In this document: positions 62,812-64,000 of the stretch, in pieces
Position numbering within the stretch: the stretch's first letter is position 1
Layout of the letters: every line of letters starts with the position of its first letter
NCBI GenBank assembly: GCA_018816865.1
Contig: JAHIUW010000025.1
Location: forward strand, 62,001 to 126,000
DNA from: Pseudomonadota bacterium
GTDB lineage: Bacteria > Desulfobacterota > Desulfovibrionia > Desulfovibrionales > Desulfovibrionaceae
Direction of reading: 5' to 3'
Length of the DNA: 64,000 nt
Notes under the pieces: model-generated
The model's database searches: none
The model's input: the letters and a program-made list of their open reading frames with translations, nothing else
Told to the model about the DNA's origin: nothing
Program-made: the position numbers and the translations under genes

Positions 62812-64000
62812 TCATACTTTGGCAGGCATTCCCTTCCAGACAATACCAACGAGGGCCACGGCGCAAAAGACGGCACCGACATAAAAGGTGACCGACGCCC
62901 CGAACCGGTCCCACAAAAAACCCGCCAGTACGCTGGCCACAAGCATCGCAACGCCGCCCACGAGGTTAAAGAAACCATAGGCCGTGCCTCGCAAATCCGT
63001 TGGCACGGTATGGGCCACCATCGCCGCCAGCAGCCCCTGGGTCATGCCCAGATGCACGCCCCAGAGAGCGACACCCACCAGCACAAACCCCGGGCGATTA
63101 TTTGCCGCCAACACCAGATCCGCCACAAGCAAAACCAGCAGCCCACAGGCCAGCAGCTTTTTGTGACTCATCCGGTCCGAGAGTTTGCCGAAGGGATACG
63201 CCGTGACGGCATAGACCATATTCATGACCATCATCACCAGCGGCACAAGGGCGATGGGGGTCCCGCCCTGCAGGGCACGCAGCACAAGAAACGCCTCGCT
63301 GAACCGCGCCAAGGTGAAGACCGCCCCGATGCCCACCACCCACCAATAGGCACCGCCCAATCGTTTCAGATTTTCCCGCCGGATGGGATTGCTGCGTGTT
63401 GCGCTCTGTCGGCGCTCTGGTTCATGCAGACCAAAGAAGAGCAACAGCACAGCCAGCGCCCCGGGAATCACGGCCACCCAGAAGACCGCGCGGAAATCAT
63501 TGGCCCAGAGCAGCATCAGGCACACGGCCAACAGGGGCCCCAGAAAAGCACCCACCGTATCCAGGGCCTGGCGCAGGCCGAAGGCGGCACCGCGCAGATT
63601 AGCCGGGGTGATGTCCGCAACCAGGGCGTCCCTGGGCGCGCCACGGATGCCCTTACCCACCCTGTCCAGAAGACGGGCGCTGAGGACAAGCCCCAGAGTG
63701 GTCGCCACCGCAAACAGCGGCTTTGTCAGAGCTCCCAGGGCATATCCACATACGGCCAGTGTTTTGCGCTTGCCGAGGTAATCACTCAAGACGCCCGAGA
63801 ACACTTTCACGATCAGGGCGGTCGACTCGGCCAGCCCCTCGATCAGTCCCACGGCCAGGGTGCCGGCCCCTAGGGTCGTGACCATGAACAGCGGCAGCAG
63901 GCTATGGGTCATTTCCGACGAAATATCCATCAGCAGGCTGACACCCCCAAGGACCCACACCCCAGAGGGGATCTGGCTCAAGGTGCCTTTTGTTGTGTCG
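62812..64000 (-). CDS. MFS transporter (5' end possibly outside the window)
   Basis: A membrane protein of about 390 residues with twelve expected helices. The region after TM2 has the MFS loop GVLSDYLGKRKTLAVCGYALGALTKPLFA, followed by LLDRVGKGIRGAPRDALVADITPANLRGAAFGLRQALDTVGAFLGPLLA, typical of the family with a Major Facilitator loop and a conserved R-G-A-P-R-D. The frame begins near the window end at a TTG (63981) and stays open to 64000, so the true ATG may lie upstream. The transported substrate is unknown. The gene points toward the pirin, spacer 82 bases. Confidence 0.88.
   Translation of the reverse strand, partial: DTTKGTLSQIPSGVWVLGGVSLLMDISSEMTHSLLPLFMVTTLGAGTLAVGLIEGLAESTALIVKVFSGVLSDYLGKRKTLAVCGYALGALTKPLFAVATTLGLVLSARLLDRVGKGIRGAPRDALVADITPANLRGAAFGLRQALDTVGAFLGPLLAVCLMLLWANDFRAVFWVAVIPGALAVLLLFFGLHEPERRQSATRSNPIRRENLKRLGGAYWWVVGIGAVFTLARFSEAFLVLRALQGGTPIALVPLVMMVMNMVYAVTAYPFGKLSDRMSHKKLLACGLLVLLVADLVLAANNRPGFVLVGVALWGVHLGMTQGLLAAMVAHTVPTDLRGTAYGFFNLVGGVAMLVASVLAGFLWDRFGASVTFYVGAVFCAVALVGIVWKGMPAKV

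Overview
The window is GC-rich bacterial chromosome that most resembles a sulfate-reducing member of the Desulfovibrionales (Desulfobacterota). That assignment is an inference. It rests on multi-PAS sensors ending in a phage-CI-type helix-turn-helix, a TAXI-TRAP transporter, an amidotransferase-free FMN glutamate synthase, a heterodisulfide-reductase-like iron-sulfur protein, and the gene order of the housekeeping blocks. No rRNA and no CRISPR array was seen. One tRNA (Arg, ACG) is present.

Layout. (1) Positions 1-7370 are the right-hand part of a Mu-like transposable prophage: baseplate spike, W/gp25-like, J/gp47-like and tail protein I-like genes, tail fibre, a fibre-associated DUF4376-type protein, then a Com-like zinc-finger regulator followed by a DNA methyltransferase. 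Two reverse-strand cargo genes sit inside it, an AT-rich unknown (601-1122) and a HEPN/AbiU2-like protein (5384-6121). The prophage appears to end in two 22-bp-spaced direct repeats and a terminal CA at 7370. It is abutted by a 49-codon 3' fragment of a host gene that it seems to have split. (2) 7.6-15.1 kb is housekeeping: rsmG, fabD, argS, a SPOR protein, an FMN glutamate synthase-like protein and a methyltransferase. (3) 15.1-20 kb is a self-contained TetR / periplasmic adaptor / RND efflux operon. (4) 20.2-31.4 kb holds small regulators, an OmpH-like lipoprotein, a TAXI-TRAP transporter, a gamma-glutamyltransferase, a periplasmic-sensing GGDEF/EAL protein and a DksA-type zinc-finger protein. 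(5) 31.7-36.1 kb is the nitrogen-control set amtB-glnB-glnD. (6) 36.4-41.7 kb is a purine salvage and uptake block (gpt plus a BMP-type ABC transporter). It is followed by an amino-acid ABC transporter (41.9-44.4 kb). (7) 44.5-51.4 kb holds a PAS/CI regulator divergent from a FadL-type porin, then a sigma-54 activator next to an HdrD-like iron-sulfur protein. (8) 51.5-61.5 kb is the dxs-ispA-xseB, M23 peptidase-xseA, lysE, proS-ispG and PP-loop block, mostly on the minus strand. The tRNA-Arg, a pirin and a truncated-at-edge MFS transporter follow.

The most notable item is the gene at 49662-50960. Its reading frame is interrupted by one TGA (50391-50393) where the HdrD/CCG family has the Cys of an E-C-G-H motif. 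The frame continues through the complete CCG domain, and an 8-bp hairpin lies 23 nt after the TGA. I read this as selenocysteine, not a broken gene. The upstream enhancer-binding protein, TTGCA-type palindromes and a GG-N10-GC promoter suggest that the selenoprotein operon is sigma-54 controlled.
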